A stretch of 34,244 nt of DNA from an uncultured Prevotellaceae bacterium (GTDB lineage: Bacteria; Bacteroidota; Bacteroidia; Bacteroidales; Bacteroidaceae). The stretch is from assembly GCA_902771155.1 (NCBI GenBank), contig CACXVS010000030.1:1-34244 (forward strand), read 5' to 3'. How positions within the stretch are numbered: the stretch's first letter is position 1; each line of letters opens with the position of its first letter. The translations under genes and the position numbers were made by a program. This document shows, in pieces, positions 1-8,373 of the stretch. The notes beneath the pieces were generated by a model. That model searched no databases. It saw nothing but the letters and a program-made list of their open reading frames with translations, and was not told the DNA's origin.

Positions 1-131
1 CGACCCGAAAAGATAGTCCGAACGAAGGTAAAACAACTTGTTTTACTTTTAGAGATACGTCAGGAAAGTCTGAAAAGGGTATGAAATAAGGCACGAGGAG
101 GCTTTGTTTTCAGTTAATTTCTCATAAATAC

Positions 132-163
132 TTTGGATTTACGTTTGTTTTTATGTAATTTCG
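132..163 (+). promoter_or_regulatory. Bacteroidetes-type promoter for the lipoprotein gene
   Basis: TTTG at 132-135 and TAATTTCG at 156-163 are 20 bp apart. This fits the Bacteroidetes -33 TTTG / -7 TAnnTTTG pattern with one mismatch in the -7 box. Transcription would start near 170, about 20 bases before the ATG at 192. Identified by eye only. Confidence 0.5.
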
Positions 164-191
164 CAGCGAATATCAAAAATAGAATAAGGAT

Positions 192-782
192 ATGAGTAAA
201 ATTAAGTTTGTTTTGATTGGCATCGTTTGTCTTCTGCTGACAAGTTGTGGTCAGATGATGACGGCGATATCTAATGGTAGTGTGGTTAATGCCATCACAA
301 GTGTTATTGGTATGGACAAGGTATCGGCCAGAGGACTGATCGGTACATGGACCTATATGGGACCGGGCTGTGCATTCACCAGCAAGAATCTATTAGCCAA
401 GGCTGGCGGTGAGGTGGCTGCTGCGCAGATTGAGGAGAAACTGTTGCCTTATTATCAGCAGGTGGGTATCTCTGCCAACAACACCTTTATCACATTTAAG
501 GAAGACGGCACGTTCACCTCGAAGATCGACGGAACACCGTTTAGCGGTAACTACACCTTTGACGAAGCCAACCAGAAGATTACCTTAAAAGGACTGCTTC
601 TCAGTGTGAATTGCTACACTAAACGTGAAATCAGCGGCATCTCCATTCTCTTCGAAGCCAATAAACTGTTGACAGTTTTACAGACTATGGCGGCCCTAAG
701 TGGCAGCAAGGACATACAGACCATCGGCGACCTAAGCAAACAATATGAAGGTGTACGCGTAGGATTCGACATGAGGAAGTAA
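192..782 (+). CDS. DUF4923-like lipoprotein of unknown function
   Basis: The 196-residue product begins with a lipoprotein signal peptide: a charged start, a hydrophobic stretch and the lipobox LTSC with the lipidated cysteine at residue 19. It should be anchored in the outer or inner membrane facing the periplasm. The mature part has the look of the small DUF4923 proteins common in Prevotella and relatives: a GTWTYMGPGC segment near residues 51-60, a helical middle, and a lipocalin-like stretch FKEDGTFTSKIDGTPFSGNY around 97-117 that suggests a beta-sandwich or barrel. The function is not known. It has its own promoter and is separated from argR by 82 bases containing another promoter, so it is probably a single-gene unit. 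The family assignment is from memory of the sequence pattern. Confidence 0.75.
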   Translation: MSKIKFVLIGIVCLLLTSCGQMMTAISNGSVVNAITSVIGMDKVSARGLIGTWTYMGPGCAFTSKNLLAKAGGEVAAAQIEEKLLPYYQQVGISANNTFITFKEDGTFTSKIDGTPFSGNYTFDEANQKITLKGLLLSVNCYTKREISGISILFEANKLLTVLQTMAALSGSKDIQTIGDLSKQYEGVRVGFDMRK

Positions 783-805
783 TTTTGCAAAAATATGCAG
801 AAATG

Positions 806-837
806 TTTGGTCGGGTGCAAAATAATATGTAATTTTG
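806..837 (+). promoter_or_regulatory. Promoter of the arginine operon
   Basis: TTTG at 806-809 and a perfect TAATTTTG at 830-837 are separated by 20 bp, a full match to the Bacteroidetes promoter pattern. The start would be near 844, giving a leader of about 20 bases before argR. The -7 box lies inside a perfect inverted repeat, as expected for a repressor-controlled promoter. Confidence 0.7.
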
Positions 838-844
838 CACCCGA
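811..844. promoter_or_regulatory. Perfect 13-bp inverted repeat on the argR promoter, candidate operator
   Basis: TCGGGTGCAAAAT at 811-823 and its exact reverse complement ATTTTGCACCCGA at 832-844 flank an 8-bp spacer and cover the -7 box. A second short palindromic site, TGCAAAAATATGCA at 786-799, lies just upstream and resembles the E. coli ARG-box core (TGAAT, four A/T, ATTCA) at 7 of 10 fixed positions. The site is well placed for autoregulation by ArgR, but binding is inferred. A terminator role is unlikely because no T-run follows. Confidence 0.5.
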
Positions 845-864
845 ATTTTGAATAAATATACTGC

Positions 865-1341
865 ATGAAAGTAAAAAACAACCGGTTAGAGGCCCTAAGA
901 CTTATCATTTCAAGTCAGCAATTGGGAAGTCAAGATGAGCTGCTAACCGCCTTACAGAAAGAGGGTTTCAAGTTAACACAGGCCACCCTGAGCCGCGACT
1001 TGAAGCAGTTGAAGGTGGCCAAGGCTGCCTCGATGAGCGGGAACTATGTTTATGTACTGCCTAACGAAACGATGTACAAACGTGTTAGTTCACCCAACAG
1101 TATCCGCGAAATGATGAAGGTGCCAGGATTCGTCAGTATTAATTTCTCAGGGAATATCGGTATCATTAAAACCCGTCCTGGCTATGCCAGCAGTATCGCC
1201 TGGAACATTGACAACAGTGATGTGCCTGAGATTCTAGGCACCATTGCGGGCGACGATACCATCTTTATTGTTATTAAAGAAGGTGTGAAACATCAGGATG
1301 TTATCAACGCACTGACTGAAGTAGTGCCAAATATGAAATAA
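865..1341 (+). CDS. argR: Arginine-responsive transcriptional regulator ArgR
   Basis: The 158-residue length is normal for ArgR. The N-terminal winged helix-turn-helix includes the recognition segment TQATLSRDLKQL at about 38-49, the family signature for DNA binding. The C-terminal domain, which hexamerises and binds L-arginine, has the conserved GTIAGDDTIF motif with the aspartate pair at 130-131. In the family, arginine binding turns the protein into a repressor of arginine biosynthesis genes and sometimes an activator of catabolic ones. It is the first gene of an operon with the GNAT gene (20-base gap), argG and argC. The inverted repeat over its promoter suggests that it controls itself and the operon. 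Confidence 0.95.
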   Translation: MKVKNNRLEALRLIISSQQLGSQDELLTALQKEGFKLTQATLSRDLKQLKVAKAASMSGNYVYVLPNETMYKRVSSPNSIREMMKVPGFVSINFSGNIGIIKTRPGYASSIAWNIDNSDVPEILGTIAGDDTIFIVIKEGVKHQDVINALTEVVPNMK

Positions 1342-1361
1342 ATACTAGAAACGCTAGAAAT

Positions 1362-1976
1362 ATGGAACACGAAGAAGAGATTGAAGTGTTGGTTGCCGGA
1401 CCAGAGCACGAAAAGTATGTCGATACCATTTTAGACACCATTGCAGAGGCTGCAAAAGTACGCGGTACCGGCATCGCCAAAAGAACGCACGAGTATCTCA
1501 CGAAGAAGATGTTGGAAGCCAAAGCCGTTATTGCACTGACCAAAAGTGGCACCTTTGCAGGTTTCAGTTATATTGAGACCTGGGAGAATCAGCAATACGT
1601 TACAACTTCAGGATTGATCGTACACCCCGACTTCCGTGGCCAACACGTTGCCAAGCGCATCAAGGACATGACTTTTACACTTGCCCGCACCCGTTGGCCC
1701 CATGCCAAGATATTCTCACTGACCAGTGGTGCTGCTGTAATGGCTATGAACACCGCACTAGGTTACCAACCTGTCACTTTCGCCGATCTCACCGACGATG
1801 AAGCCTTCTGGAAGGGTTGTGAGGGTTGTGTGAACGTGGATGTACTGCACCGCACAGGCCGAAAATACTGCATCTGCACAGCCATGCTGTATGATCCGAC
1901 AGAACATCTGCCCGCCAAGATTCCTGATGAGGTGATTAACCGCATTCGTCATTTGGAGGAATTAGAAGAACAATAA
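1362..1976 (+). CDS. GNAT acyltransferase, probable N-acylglutamate synthase
   Basis: The 204-residue protein is a GCN5-related N-acyltransferase. The acyl-CoA pyrophosphate-binding loop is at residues 87-97, VHPDFRGQHVA, with Arg92-Gly93-x-x-Val96-Ala97. It sits between argR and argG. Bacteroidetes use N-succinylated intermediates for arginine synthesis and lack classical ArgA and ArgJ. From memory, genetic work in Bacteroides thetaiotaomicron linked the GNAT at this position to N-succinylglutamate synthesis, so acylation of glutamate is the likely first step here. Unusually for a GNAT, the C-terminal part carries CxxC (Cys153, Cys156) and CxC (Cys170, Cys172), a possible metal site. The acyl donor, succinyl or acetyl, cannot be told from sequence. 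Confidence 0.75.
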   Translation: MEHEEEIEVLVAGPEHEKYVDTILDTIAEAAKVRGTGIAKRTHEYLTKKMLEAKAVIALTKSGTFAGFSYIETWENQQYVTTSGLIVHPDFRGQHVAKRIKDMTFTLARTRWPHAKIFSLTSGAAVMAMNTALGYQPVTFADLTDDEAFWKGCEGCVNVDVLHRTGRKYCICTAMLYDPTEHLPAKIPDEVINRIRHLEELEEQ

Positions 1977-1999
1977 GTAAACAATAAAAAAGTAAAGAT

Positions 2000-3202
2000 A
2001 TGGCAAACAAGAAAGTAGTAGTCGCATTTTCTGGAGGACTCGACACCTCTTATACAGTCATGAAACTAACTCAGGATGGCTGGGATGTCTATGCAGCCTG
2101 CGCCAATACTGGCGGATTCAGTGACGAGCAGTTGAAAAAGAATGAGGAGAACGCATTTAAACTGGGCGCAAAGGCCTACGTGACCCTCGATGTAACCCAT
2201 GAGTATTACGAGAAATCACTGAAGTACATGATTTTCGGAAATGTGCTCCGTAATAACTGCTACCCCATTTCGGTATCAAGCGAACGCATCTTTCAGGCCA
2301 TCGCCATTGCCCGTTATGCCAAGGAGATTGGTGCTGACGCCATTGCCCACGGATCGACCGGCGCAGGAAACGACCAGATTCGTTTTGACATGACATTCCT
2401 TGTAATGGCTCCTGGTGTAGAGATTATCACCTTGACTCGCGATAAGAAACTGACTCGTAAGGAGGAGGTTGACTACCTGAATGAGCATGGTTTCTTTGCT
2501 GATTTCACCAAGTTAAAGTACTCCTATAACGTAGGTATCTGGGGAACCAGTATTTGCGGTGGCGAGTTGCTCGATCCCACACAGGGTCTGCCTGAGGACG
2601 CATATCTGAAGCACGTGACAGCCAAAGAGAACGAGACGCTGTTGAAGATCCAGTTTGAAAAGGGTGAGATCATTGGGGTAAACGATGAGAAGTTTGATGA
2701 TAAGGTAAAGGCTATTCAGAAAATTGAGGAGATTGGTGCCAGTTATGCCATTGGCCGTGATGCCAATGTGGGTGATACCATCATCGGCATCAAAGGTCGT
2801 GTAGGCTTCGAAGCTGCTGCTCCCAAACTGATTATAGAAGCTCATCGCCTGTTGGAGAAGTCAACGCTGAGCAAATGGCAGCAGTACTGGAAGGACCAGG
2901 TGGCCAACTGGTATGGCATGTTCCTCCATGAAAGTCAGTACTTGGAGCCCGTCATGCCTGACATCGAGGCGATGCTCACTTCCTCGCAGAGAAACGTTAC
3001 TGGTACCGCCATTCTGAAACTCCGTCCTTATGGATTCGAGACAGTTGGTATTGACAGTGCCAACGACCTTACCAAGAGTAAGCTTGGTGAATATGGCGAG
3101 ACGCAGACTGGCTGGACCGCCGACGAGGCTAAGGGCTTCATCAAAGTATCGAGTACCCCACTGCGTGTTTACTACGGCATCCATAAGGATGAAAAGAGAT
3201 AA
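2000..3202 (+). CDS. argG: Argininosuccinate synthase
   Basis: Joins citrulline and aspartate with ATP to give argininosuccinate, AMP and diphosphate, the penultimate step of arginine synthesis in the cytoplasm. The 400-residue length is typical. The ATP pyrophosphatase loop FSGGLDTS is at about residues 10-17. The HGSTGAGNDQIRF segment near 117-129 is the conserved citrulline/aspartate-binding region. No internal stops or missing core motifs were seen. The start is 23 bases after the GNAT stop, preceded by an A-rich leader (aaaaagtaaagat) as is common in this phylum. It is co-transcribed with argR, the GNAT gene and argC. Confidence 0.96.
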   Translation: MANKKVVVAFSGGLDTSYTVMKLTQDGWDVYAACANTGGFSDEQLKKNEENAFKLGAKAYVTLDVTHEYYEKSLKYMIFGNVLRNNCYPISVSSERIFQAIAIARYAKEIGADAIAHGSTGAGNDQIRFDMTFLVMAPGVEIITLTRDKKLTRKEEVDYLNEHGFFADFTKLKYSYNVGIWGTSICGGELLDPTQGLPEDAYLKHVTAKENETLLKIQFEKGEIIGVNDEKFDDKVKAIQKIEEIGASYAIGRDANVGDTIIGIKGRVGFEAAAPKLIIEAHRLLEKSTLSKWQQYWKDQVANWYGMFLHESQYLEPVMPDIEAMLTSSQRNVTGTAILKLRPYGFETVGIDSANDLTKSKLGEYGETQTGWTADEAKGFIKVSSTPLRVYYGIHKDEKR

Positions 3203-3214
3203 AAGTCTCCCCCT

Positions 3215-3232
3215 CCCCTCCAAAAGGAGGGG
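3215..3232. repeat. G+C-rich short hairpin between argG and argC
   Basis: CCCCTCC, AAAA, GGAGGGG forms a perfect 7-bp stem with a 4-base loop in the 57-base gap between argG and argC. No T-run follows on the + strand, so full termination is unlikely. It could be an mRNA-stabilising or attenuating hairpin, or a copy of a dispersed intergenic repeat. Only one copy is visible here. Confidence 0.6.
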
Positions 3233-3259
3233 TGAACAATCAGATAAACTATTAAATTT

Positions 3260-4222
3260 ATGAAGATAGGAATATTAGGCGCAGCAGGCTATACAGGTGG
3301 AGAGTTGATTAGACTGTTATTAAACCACCCGGAGGCAGAGATCGTATTTGCCAACTCAGAGAGTAATGCCGGCAATCTGGTTTCTGACGTGCACGAAGGA
3401 CTGATTGGTGATACCGACATTAAATTCACTGATGAGATGCCCTTCGACAAGGTGGATGTAGTCTTTTTCTGCTTTGGGCATGGGAAGAGTGAGGCTTTCC
3501 TCAAAGAGCACACCATACCAGCCAACGTGAAGATCATCGACCTGGCACAGGATTTCCGCATCAAAGGCGATCATGATTATGTATATGGTCTGCCAGAGAT
3601 TAACAAAGAGGAGATTCTGAAGGCTCAGCACGTGGCTAATCCTGGTTGTTTTGCTACTTGTATTCAGGTGGCACTATTGCCAGCAGCCTATCTGAATCTG
3701 TTAAAGGAAGATGTCGCAGTGAATGCCATCACGGGCTCCACTGGAGCAGGTCAGAAACCAGGTGCCACCACCCATTTCTCTTGGCGCAACAACAACCTGA
3801 GCATTTACAAGCCATTCCAGCATCAGCATATCGCTGAGATTCGCCAGAGTCTAAAACAAGTGCAAGGCTATCTGGATGCCGACATCGACTTCATCCCCTA
3901 TCGGGGCGACTTTGCCCGGGGCATCTTCTGCACTGCCGTCATCAAGACTGCAGCTCCCGTTGAGGATGTGGTTGAGGCCTATAAAGAGTTTTATGCCGAT
4001 GCCGCATTTACCCACTACAGCGACAAGCGGATAGATCTGAAACAGGTAGTGAACACCAACAAGGCACTGGTACATGTTGAGAAATACGGGAACAAACTAC
4101 TTGTAACCTCTGCTATTGACAATTTGCTAAAGGGCGCTGTCGGTCAAGCTGTCCAGAACATGAACCTCATGTTCGGTATCGACGAGACCGCCGGATTGAA
4201 ACTTAAAGCTTCAGCTTTCTAA
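3260..4222 (+). CDS. argC: N-acyl-gamma-glutamyl-phosphate reductase ArgC
   Basis: Reduces N-acyl-gamma-glutamyl phosphate to the semialdehyde with NADPH, the third step of arginine synthesis. The 320-residue protein starts with a Rossmann nucleotide-binding motif, GILGAAGYTGGELIRLL, at residues 3-19. The catalytic cysteine is Cys130 in NPGCFAT, and the following GSTGAGQKPG segment is also conserved. In this phylum the substrate is probably the N-succinyl form. It is the last gene of the operon visible here: a strong hairpin terminator overlaps its stop codon, so argD, argB and the transcarbamylase gene must be elsewhere. Confidence 0.95.
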   Translation: MKIGILGAAGYTGGELIRLLLNHPEAEIVFANSESNAGNLVSDVHEGLIGDTDIKFTDEMPFDKVDVVFFCFGHGKSEAFLKEHTIPANVKIIDLAQDFRIKGDHDYVYGLPEINKEEILKAQHVANPGCFATCIQVALLPAAYLNLLKEDVAVNAITGSTGAGQKPGATTHFSWRNNNLSIYKPFQHQHIAEIRQSLKQVQGYLDADIDFIPYRGDFARGIFCTAVIKTAAPVEDVVEAYKEFYADAAFTHYSDKRIDLKQVVNTNKALVHVEKYGNKLLVTSAIDNLLKGAVGQAVQNMNLMFGIDETAGLKLKASAF

Positions 4223-4265
4223 AAAAGATCGGCTAACAATCTAAGGTTGTTAGCCGATCTTTTTT
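4221..4265. terminator. Bidirectional terminator between argC and the HTCS gene
   Basis: A perfect 19-bp inverted repeat (4221-4239 and 4247-4265) has a 7-base loop, a G+C-rich centre GATCGGCTAACAA, and an A-run on one side and T-run on the other. It should end transcription from both directions. The left arm contains the last two bases of the argC stop codon and the right arm the last two bases of the HTCS stop codon, so both convergent genes end inside the stem. Confidence 0.9.
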
Positions 4266-7200
4266 ATCTCTCCTCATGCTCTCGCATATAGTCTCGGGGC
4301 GACATACCGTAGAAGCGTTTGAAGACTGTTGAGAAGGATGCCGAGTTGGCAAAGCCGCAGGCATACATCACTTCTGTAACATTCATGCCCTGGTTTGCCA
4401 ACAACTGGGCAGCCTTCTTCAGACGAATGTTTCGAATAAAGTCGTGCGGTGTCTGACCGGTAAGTTCCTTCATCTTACGATGCAGGTGGACACGACTGAT
4501 GCCAGCTTCATCGGCAATCATATCAACGCTGAGGTCGGAGTTATTCAGATTCTTATTAATACAGTCCATAATGCGCTCCAATAGTTTTTCATCAGGCGAC
4601 TTCAGACGAATATCACTCACCTGTTCCTCCAAGTCATCGTTTCGCTCAAACTTCAAGCGAAGCAGACGGTGCGTATTAATCAAGTTGATGATCGTACGAC
4701 GCAGGATATCCATGTTAAACGGCTTGACAAGATAAGCATCGGCGCCTGTCTCCAATCCTTCCAGTTTATCCTCGTCACGATTCTTGGCCGTTAGCAGGAT
4801 CACTGGTATATAATTGGTATTGGGATTCGTCTTCACTTTCGAACAGAGGGTGTTGCCATCCATCTCAGGCATCATCACATCGCTGATAACGATATCTGGC
4901 ATCGTACGCAATATCTCACCTAAGGCTTCGCGCCCATTGACACAGGCATGGACCTCATAATCGCTATCGAGTTCACTCTCCAAGAAGTTACGAATCTCTT
5001 CGTCGTCCTCTGCAATAACAATCTTTGCACGGTCACTATGCTGACCATGAATCTCCGGTATCGGCTCATCCTGCATATCTACCTCTTCAGTAGATATCAG
5101 ACCCGAACTCTCATTATCCGTCTCTGTGATCATCTCATCTGGACGCAAATGGGTATTACCCAACGGGATGGTAACAACAAACTCACACCCTTGTTCAAGG
5201 TTATGGGCAGAAATAGTGCCATGATGCAGTTCAACGAGTGAGCGAGTAAGGTCGAGTCCGATACCAGTTCCTGCATGGCGATCGTTAACACTGGTTGGGG
5301 TCTGGTAGAAACGCTCAAAGATCTTATCGATTTTATCGGCAGGAATCTGCTCGCCATTATCGCGGATGGCAATAGTGGCTTGCTGATCATTATGAGTAAG
5401 ATTAATACCAATCTCACCACCAGCAGGCGTAAACTTAAAGGCATTGGAAAGGATGTTCATGACTACCTTGTCGAAATTAGCCTTGTCGATCCATACAGGC
5501 AGGGAGTCGGTATCATGCTCAAATTGCAGATGAATGCGCTTTGTCTTTGCCTGACTTTCAAAAAGGGTGTATATATCCTGAATGAAACCAACCAGATCAG
5601 TTTCCGACATCCGCATCTGCATCTGTCCCTTGTCAATCTTTCGGAGATCCATCATTTGGTTGATCAGGCTCAATATACGTTCAGCATTGCGTTTGATAGT
5701 CTCGTACATACTCTTCCGACTTGGATCTTTCTCGTTTTTGATGAGTGAGAGCAACGGTGTAATGATCAGAGTCATAGGTGTACGAATCTCATGACTCATA
5801 TTGATAAAGAAACGGAGTTTGGCCTCACCCAGTTCCTCGGCATGGAGATGCTCCTGAAGACGCAGACGTGCCTGTTCCTTATGCCGGCGATAGGTAAGAT
5901 ACTGCCAGAGGAACATACCAGCAATTAAAGCATAGAAGAAATAAGCCCATGCAGAACGGTACCAAGGGCTGTGAACAATCACAGTAAACTCCCGAACAGG
6001 TGTCTCTTGACCATTACGCTCTGCTTTTACACGGAAACGATAGGTGCCCTGAGGCAAATGTGAGAAGGTCAATTCGTTCATGCCGGCTTTTAATCGGGAA
6101 AACGGTTCTCCATTGATGCTGTAAAGATAAGATATGTGTTCAGGGTTCTCATATGTCAGCGTAGAGAACTGTATGGCAAAGGAATTGTCCTGGTAACTCA
6201 ACTCAAAACGACTGCTCTTAATGACATTTGTCTCCGTCACTCGATAACCGTCAGACATACTAGCCGTGTTTACAGGCTTTCCGTTGATAGAGAAGGATGT
6301 GAGCTGAACGGCGGCATCCCACTTATTCTGCACGATATCCTGAGGTTTAAACCAAGTGACACCTCCCGTGCCGCCCATGATAATTGTACCATTAGGTGTT
6401 ACGAATGAGGCACCGTCACTAAATTCATTGCTTTGCAGACCATTATCCGAGAAATAGTTCTGCCACTTTCCTGTTGAGGGGTCAAAAGAACTCAGTCCAT
6501 GGTCAGAGCCTATCCACAATTTTCCGTCCAAGTCGCGCTCGATAGAGGACACGCCATTATCTGACAGACCTTCTGCGGTGGTATAATGCGTTGTCTTTTT
6601 CGATGCGAGGTCGTAGGCATAGAGCCCCTCGTTTGTGCCGTACCACAAACGGCCATCGTACTCTCTGGCTATCCTGACAGGAACACTATAGTTCGGGCAG
6701 TTAACACCAAAGGTATTCGTCCAACTACCAGAGGCGATATCAAGGCAACAAATACCCATGGAAGTGGCAGCATAGAGTCGTTTCCCATCAGGCGACAAAG
6801 AGACCTGTGAGATATAATTATTGACAATGCTGTTGATCTTTCTGTCCTTATCGGCTCCCGATTTCAATTCATAAGTCGTAATATGTCCGCCGTGTGGATC
6901 ATAACAGAGCACGCCATGACGCATAGTAGCGGCCCACAGTCGTCCTTTCGTATCCTGAACGATATCCATGATAATCAGATGCTCATCCTGAGGAAAATTC
7001 AGCTTGTGGTACTGCATTGTAACAGGGTCGATCCAACCTCCGCCCTCACCATAAGAGCCAATCCAGATATGTCCATCACCATCTTCGGCTATAGTCATGA
7101 CAGTAGAGGGATAGCCATCCTTGAAATGACGTATCAGTTTATCACTAGCATCGAAAAGATAAATACCATCCTTATCGGTACCGACCCAAGAACGTTGCCT

Positions 7201-8244
7201 GCTATCAATAAGGACACTGACAACACAAGCTGGACCAATGGCATTACGTGCACCCAGTTTATAGCCCATATACTGGAATCCGTTGGAGACAATGGGCTGT
7301 TTAAAGATACCTTTTTGAAGAAGTCCTAACCAGATATTTCCACTATGATCCTCGATGATGGAATAGACCTTACTCTGTGCCAAATCGACCTCCATACTGA
7401 AGAAGGGGTTATCAGTGACCTCGTTATTTTGTGGGTCATAAATGGCAATACCCTTACCATCATAACCAACGAGGATACGTCCATAATGATCGCACTGAAG
7501 AGCGGAGATACTGGTTGTACCTGTAGAGGCAACATGCACAAACTGATTGCCTTGCTGTCGATATAAACCGGCATTTGTACCTACATAGACATTTCCATTG
7601 TGATCCTCGCAGATAACACTCATGGTCAGATCACTTCTGTCGGCCAGGAACTGTTTCATCTGACTGCCGTCATAGCAAAGCAAGCCTTTCGAGGCTGTCA
7701 ACATCCACAAATAGCCATTTCGGTCTTCTAATAGGGCGTTTACTGTATGAATGTCAGCAAAGGGCCCTCCCAACTGCCGAGCTGTTTGCTGATCAGTGAA
7801 TTTCATAACGCCCAGACCAGAGGTACCTGCCAAGACGTCGCCATTTGCCCTTTCTATAAAACAGGTGGCATAACCATAATTGTCATTCCCTTGATAATCC
7901 AGCATCTTAACATTATGGAACGACTCACCATCCCATGTCTGCAATGCTCCATACATACCAAAGTAGAAGAGGCCGTTCCGATCCTGCATCATCGAGTTCA
8001 CATAGTTACTGGCCAGTGTTTTGTCTTGCTCGTTCTCTTTCTTAAACACGCGGAACTGATAACCATCATAGCGGTTGATACCATTACGGGTCGTTGTCCA
8101 GATATATCCTTCCTTATCAAGATATACCTGAGTAACAAAACTGCTAGACAATTGATCTTCTGTGCTGAAATATGTACCCATCTGAGCATAAACGCTCATT
8201 TGGAAGCTGAGAGTTAGTAGTGTTAGCAATAATTTAGGCCGCAT
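4264..8244 (-). CDS. Hybrid two-component system sensor/regulator, probable xylan-locus activator
   Basis: This 1326-residue one-protein signalling system spans the inner membrane. A signal peptide (about 1-20) is followed by a periplasmic two-propeller sensor of repeated Reg_prop units (for example DRNGYLWMLT and DLDGKLWIGS) to about residue 690. A Y_Y_Y domain runs to about 750, followed by one membrane helix (about 766-785). The cytoplasmic part has HisKA with phospho-accepting His818 in MSHEIRTP, a HATPase domain with NILSNAFKF and GTGIGL boxes, a receiver domain with Asp1122 in ISDVMMPEMDG, and a C-terminal AraC-type helix-turn-helix (about 1220-1326). All catalytic residues are present. 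Such HTCS proteins sense oligosaccharides and activate the neighbouring polysaccharide locus; P. bryantii XynR is a known xylan example. It has its own - strand promoter. Confidence 0.95.
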   Translation of the reverse strand: MRPKLLLTLLTLSFQMSVYAQMGTYFSTEDQLSSSFVTQVYLDKEGYIWTTTRNGINRYDGYQFRVFKKENEQDKTLASNYVNSMMQDRNGLFYFGMYGALQTWDGESFHNVKMLDYQGNDNYGYATCFIERANGDVLAGTSGLGVMKFTDQQTARQLGGPFADIHTVNALLEDRNGYLWMLTASKGLLCYDGSQMKQFLADRSDLTMSVICEDHNGNVYVGTNAGLYRQQGNQFVHVASTGTTSISALQCDHYGRILVGYDGKGIAIYDPQNNEVTDNPFFSMEVDLAQSKVYSIIEDHSGNIWLGLLQKGIFKQPIVSNGFQYMGYKLGARNAIGPACVVSVLIDSRQRSWVGTDKDGIYLFDASDKLIRHFKDGYPSTVMTIAEDGDGHIWIGSYGEGGGWIDPVTMQYHKLNFPQDEHLIIMDIVQDTKGRLWAATMRHGVLCYDPHGGHITTYELKSGADKDRKINSIVNNYISQVSLSPDGKRLYAATSMGICCLDIASGSWTNTFGVNCPNYSVPVRIAREYDGRLWYGTNEGLYAYDLASKKTTHYTTAEGLSDNGVSSIERDLDGKLWIGSDHGLSSFDPSTGKWQNYFSDNGLQSNEFSDGASFVTPNGTIIMGGTGGVTWFKPQDIVQNKWDAAVQLTSFSINGKPVNTASMSDGYRVTETNVIKSSRFELSYQDNSFAIQFSTLTYENPEHISYLYSINGEPFSRLKAGMNELTFSHLPQGTYRFRVKAERNGQETPVREFTVIVHSPWYRSAWAYFFYALIAGMFLWQYLTYRRHKEQARLRLQEHLHAEELGEAKLRFFINMSHEIRTPMTLIITPLLSLIKNEKDPSRKSMYETIKRNAERILSLINQMMDLRKIDKGQMQMRMSETDLVGFIQDIYTLFESQAKTKRIHLQFEHDTDSLPVWIDKANFDKVVMNILSNAFKFTPAGGEIGINLTHNDQQATIAIRDNGEQIPADKIDKIFERFYQTPTSVNDRHAGTGIGLDLTRSLVELHHGTISAHNLEQGCEFVVTIPLGNTHLRPDEMITETDNESSGLISTEEVDMQDEPIPEIHGQHSDRAKIVIAEDDEEIRNFLESELDSDYEVHACVNGREALGEILRTMPDIVISDVMMPEMDGNTLCSKVKTNPNTNYIPVILLTAKNRDEDKLEGLETGADAYLVKPFNMDILRRTIINLINTHRLLRLKFERNDDLEEQVSDIRLKSPDEKLLERIMDCINKNLNNSDLSVDMIADEAGISRVHLHRKMKELTGQTPHDFIRNIRLKKAAQLLANQGMNVTEVMYACGFANSASFSTVFKRFYGMSPRDYMREHEER

Positions 8245-8268
8245 TGTTTTCGTTACTTTACATATTGT

Positions 8269-8301
8269 GTTGCAAAGTTAGCTATTTTTTCCATTTGCAA
8301 C
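8269..8301. promoter_or_regulatory. Inverted repeat over the HTCS promoter core
   Basis: GTTGCAAA at 8269-8276 and TTTGCAAC at 8294-8301 are exact reverse complements 17 bp apart. The arms overlap the HTCS -7 box and touch its -33 box. This could be a repressor or autoregulatory site. It may also be partly a chance effect of the TTTGCA-containing promoter sequence. Confidence 0.35.
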
Positions 8302-8304
8302 AAA
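8273..8304 (-). promoter_or_regulatory. Promoter of the HTCS gene
   Basis: On the - strand, TTTG (8301-8304) and a perfect TAACTTTG (8273-8280) are 20 bp apart, a full match to the Bacteroidetes pattern. Transcription would start near 8266, about 20 bases before the ATG at 8244. A full consensus suggests constitutive expression of the sensor. Confidence 0.7.
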
Positions 8305-8365
8305 TAAATACAACAAAAAATGACAATTTTGATATATTTTTCCCCAAAATATGAGAAAAATAAGC

Positions 8366-8373
8366 TATCTTTG
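8366..8373 (+). promoter_or_regulatory. -7 element of the GH115 gene promoter
   Basis: TATCTTTG at 8366-8373 is a perfect -7 box, about 30 bases before the GH115 start. No clear TTTG lies 17-23 bp upstream, as expected for a promoter that depends on an activator such as the HTCS. The region between the two divergent -7 boxes is very A+T-rich. Confidence 0.55.

Noticed and set aside
1..89. Possible 3' ends of an upstream protein gene: two + strand frames are open from base 1 to stops at 82-84 and 87-89
   Set aside because: Both are under 30 codons, neither shows a recognisable sequence, and two frames are open at once, so no coding call can be supported. The remaining bases to 131 hold nothing recognisable.
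811..844. The argR upstream inverted repeat as a terminator of the lipoprotein gene
   Set aside because: No T-run follows the stem, and the -7 box of the argR promoter lies inside it; an operator is a better reading.
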